Below are positions 62,311 through 64,000 of a stretch of DNA of 64,000 bases, piece by piece. The notes beneath the pieces were generated by a model. It was not told the origin of the DNA, ran no database searches, and saw only the letters and a program-made list of their open reading frames with translations. Each line of letters opens with the position of its first letter. Position 1 is the stretch's first letter. Source of the DNA: an uncultured Roseateles sp. Lineage in GTDB: Bacteria; Pseudomonadota; Gammaproteobacteria; Burkholderiales; Burkholderiaceae_C. A program made the translations under genes and the position numbers. The DNA lies in the NCBI RefSeq assembly GCF_945956965.1, contig NZ_CAMFJS010000004.1, positions 124,001 to 188,000 of the forward strand, read 5' to 3'.

Positions 62311-63808
62311 GTTGCACCTTCGGACTGGCGCTTGGGGCCGGACTTGGCGCCGCGGCACCGGGCTTGGCCTTTGCCGGGGCTGCGGGCTGTTTGACGAAGA
62401 AGCTCAGATGCAGGGCATCACGCGCTTCCAGTTCTCGCACCTGCTTGATCACCGCCGAGGTGAAGCTGAAGCCCACCGGCAACAGCACGCTGCCATGCGG
62501 GCTGAGCAAGGGCCGCGACAGCTTCATGCCGGGGCGCAGGCCATCGGACTGCACCTCGGTGTCGGCGTCGGCTTCCTGCGCCATCTCCAAGAGCACGACG
62601 TCGAAGGCCTTCAAGACCTCAGGGTCGTAGCGGGTGGCCGCGCCTTCGCGGATGGCGGCAACGGCCTCGACGGTAGAGAACTCCTTTTCCGCCAAGCGCC
62701 CGCTGATGAGGGATTCGTAAGTGCTGGCGATATTGATAATCTGCGAACCCAGCGGCACCTCATAACCCTTCAAACCATCGGGGTAGCCATTGCCGTCAAT
62801 CCGCTCCTGCTGCGAGCGGATGATGACGGCGGTTTGGCGCAGCCGCCCCAGCGGCGTCAGCGCTGCTTGCGCCATGATGGGGTGCTGCTTGTAAGCGCTG
62901 AACTCATTGCCGTCCATCAGGGAGACGGTCTTGTTGAGCAAGGCGTCGGGCAGGCCGATCTTGCCGACCTCATGCAGCAGGCCGGCGTTGTAGATGTCGA
63001 GCGCTTCTTTCTCGTCCAGCGCCATATGTTCGGCTATGCGCCGGGACAGGGTGGCCACACGGTGGCCGTGGCCGGCCACGCTGCCGTCGCGCAGTTCCAG
63101 CAAGCCCGAGAACACGCTGATGGACAGGGCGAAGTTCTCCTCCAGTTGCACATTGAGCTGTTCCAGCCTTTGGTTGCTGGCCGCAATCTGCTGAAGATTG
63201 GCTTCAAGCTTGTTATTGGCCTGGGCCAGCTCGCTGGTGCGCTCGCTGACGCGGCGTTCCAGTTCGACGTTGACATTGCTCAGGCTGTCATTGGCCTGCT
63301 GCAGCTGGCTATTGCTGTCTTGCAGCTGGGTATTGGCCTGCGCGAGTTGTTGGTTGAGGTCTTGCAATTCCTGGGTCTGAGCCTGGTTCAGCTGGGCCAG
63401 GCGCTGGTTCTCGCGCTCCAGCTGCTGGCGCCGCAGGCCGTCTTGCACGGCCAGCACAATTTCCTGATCGTCCCAGGGCTTGCTGATGTAGCGATTGATC
63501 TCGCCGCGGTTGATGGCGCCGATGGTGGAGGTGATGTCGGCATAGCCGGTCAACAAAATGCGCACCACCTCGGGCCAGCCTTGTCGCACCTGTTCGAGGA
63601 ATTGCACGCCGTCCATCTCCGGCATGCGCATGTCCGAGACCACCAGATCCACATGCTGGGCTTGCAACATGGCCAGGCCGGCCGCGCCGCCCTCGGCCAA
63701 AAGCACCTGGTAGCCCAGCGGGCGGAACAAGCGCCTCAGGGCACTGAGGATGGAAGGCTCGTCATCGACAAACAAGATGACAGCCGGTTCAACAGTTTGG
63801 TCGCTCAT
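62303..63808 (-). CDS. Response regulator with degenerate HD-GYP output domain
   Basis: 501 aa. The receiver domain (1-125) has acidic residues in VDDEPS and phospho-acceptor Asp59 in VVSDMRMPEMDG. A Gln/Asn-rich coiled coil spans ~125-225. The HD-GYP-like domain (~228-420) has lost key residues: HD reads HE at 279-280, and HHE..DG.GYP reads QQERIDGNGYP at 333-343. The GYP and several flanking His remain. It likely lacks normal phosphodiesterase activity and may act as a c-di-GMP or protein-binding adaptor. A Pro/Ala tail ends the protein. Confidence 0.92.
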   Translation of the reverse strand: MSDQTVEPAVILFVDDEPSILSALRRLFRPLGYQVLLAEGGAAGLAMLQAQHVDLVVSDMRMPEMDGVQFLEQVRQGWPEVVRILLTGYADITSTIGAINRGEINRYISKPWDDQEIVLAVQDGLRRQQLERENQRLAQLNQAQTQELQDLNQQLAQANTQLQDSNSQLQQANDSLSNVNVELERRVSERTSELAQANNKLEANLQQIAASNQRLEQLNVQLEENFALSISVFSGLLELRDGSVAGHGHRVATLSRRIAEHMALDEKEALDIYNAGLLHEVGKIGLPDALLNKTVSLMDGNEFSAYKQHPIMAQAALTPLGRLRQTAVIIRSQQERIDGNGYPDGLKGYEVPLGSQIINIASTYESLISGRLAEKEFSTVEAVAAIREGAATRYDPEVLKAFDVVLLEMAQEADADTEVQSDGLRPGMKLSRPLLSPHGSVLLPVGFSFTSAVIKQVRELEARDALHLSFFVKQPAAPAKAKPGAAAPSPAPSASPKVQHA

Positions 63809-64000
63809 GAGCGCCCTCCTTGCTGCGGCGGGGAGTATCTCGACAGGGGAGCTAAGTTTCCGCCGCGCTATAAGGGTATGCCTGAGTGCGTCTTTGTGGT
63901 GTGTTTGCTAGCAGCCCTGCCGTGAACAATGGCACGGCGGGCCTTGGCTTGTGGCTGCCAGCGCGGGCTTCGCGGGCGGCGCCGCTCAGGCCAAGCTGGG
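63809..64000. other. Right-edge region upstream of the response regulator
   Basis: 192 bp that should contain the promoter of the regulator-kinase operon. A hairpin CCCTGCCGTG/CACGGCGGG lies near 63915-63940. No gene can be supported: short frames reach the edge on both strands, but none shows a ribosome site or recognisable sequence. Confidence 0.4.

Noticed and set aside
63809-64000. Partial gene at the right edge
   Set aside because: Short frames run to the edge on both strands, but no start signal, ribosome site or family motif supports any of them.

Overview
The window looks like a chromosomal segment from a high-GC betaproteobacterium, most likely order Burkholderiales and probably close to the Roseateles/Pelomonas/Paucibacter group. 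This rests on the high GC with G/C-ending codons and on gene orders typical of that order: leuS-lptE-holA, bamE divergent from fur, and hpf-ptsN-hprK. PEP-CTERM proteins, a rhombosortase and many c-di-GMP and two-component proteins fit the same picture. The genus is an inference. I saw no phage, insertion sequence, CRISPR array, rRNA or complete tRNA.

Layout. 0-5.7 kb: the 5' end of a secreted barnase-type ribonuclease gene runs off the left edge. It is followed by maeB (malic enzyme) and a divergent DctS/DctR-like two-component pair, which suggests C4-dicarboxylate sensing next to C4-dicarboxylate use. 5.7-9.5 kb: NnrU-family membrane protein, then thiL-pgpA and pncC-ghrA, each pair with 4-bp overlaps. 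9.5-21.6 kb: a long minus-strand housekeeping block (GGDEF/EAL protein, holA, lptE, leuS, exbD, exbB, dapB, bamE), then divergent fur, then hprK, ptsN and hpf. 22-24.6 kb: corA behind a 476-bp hairpin-rich leader, and an ArnT-like glycosyltransferase.

24.6-25.3 kb: a gene-free, partly AT-rich stretch that I read as holding two small RNA genes on opposite strands. One is a minus-strand three-way-junction RNA with an anti-Shine-Dalgarno pyrimidine loop. The other is a plus-strand RNA of about 90 nt with its own promoter and intrinsic terminator. This is the most novel-looking part of the window.

25.3-34 kb: a chemoreceptor, a YtrA-type GntR/ABC operon, a secreted hydrolase, two periplasmic binding-protein-like genes (one with a near-perfect Pho box array upstream), a GST, an EamA transporter and a rhombosortase. 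34.6-43.7 kb: glnE, divergent yhdP, a nitrilase-family amidase, a lipoprotein and a DUF2185 protein. 43.7-49.8 kb: ubiH, a lipoprotein with a Pro-Ala repeat, a Tat-exported PhoD-type phosphatase and an aldo/keto reductase. 49.8-55 kb: two convergent diguanylate cyclases. 55-60 kb: murU and a group of two PEP-CTERM proteins flanking a 2-oxoglutarate oxygenase. 60-63.8 kb: a response regulator with a degenerate HD-GYP domain, co-transcribed with a soluble PAS histidine kinase.

The segment is mainly core genome with a strong signalling flavour: four c-di-GMP-family proteins, two histidine kinase systems, one chemoreceptor, Fur, PTS-Ntr (ptsN/hprK) and GlnE nitrogen control.
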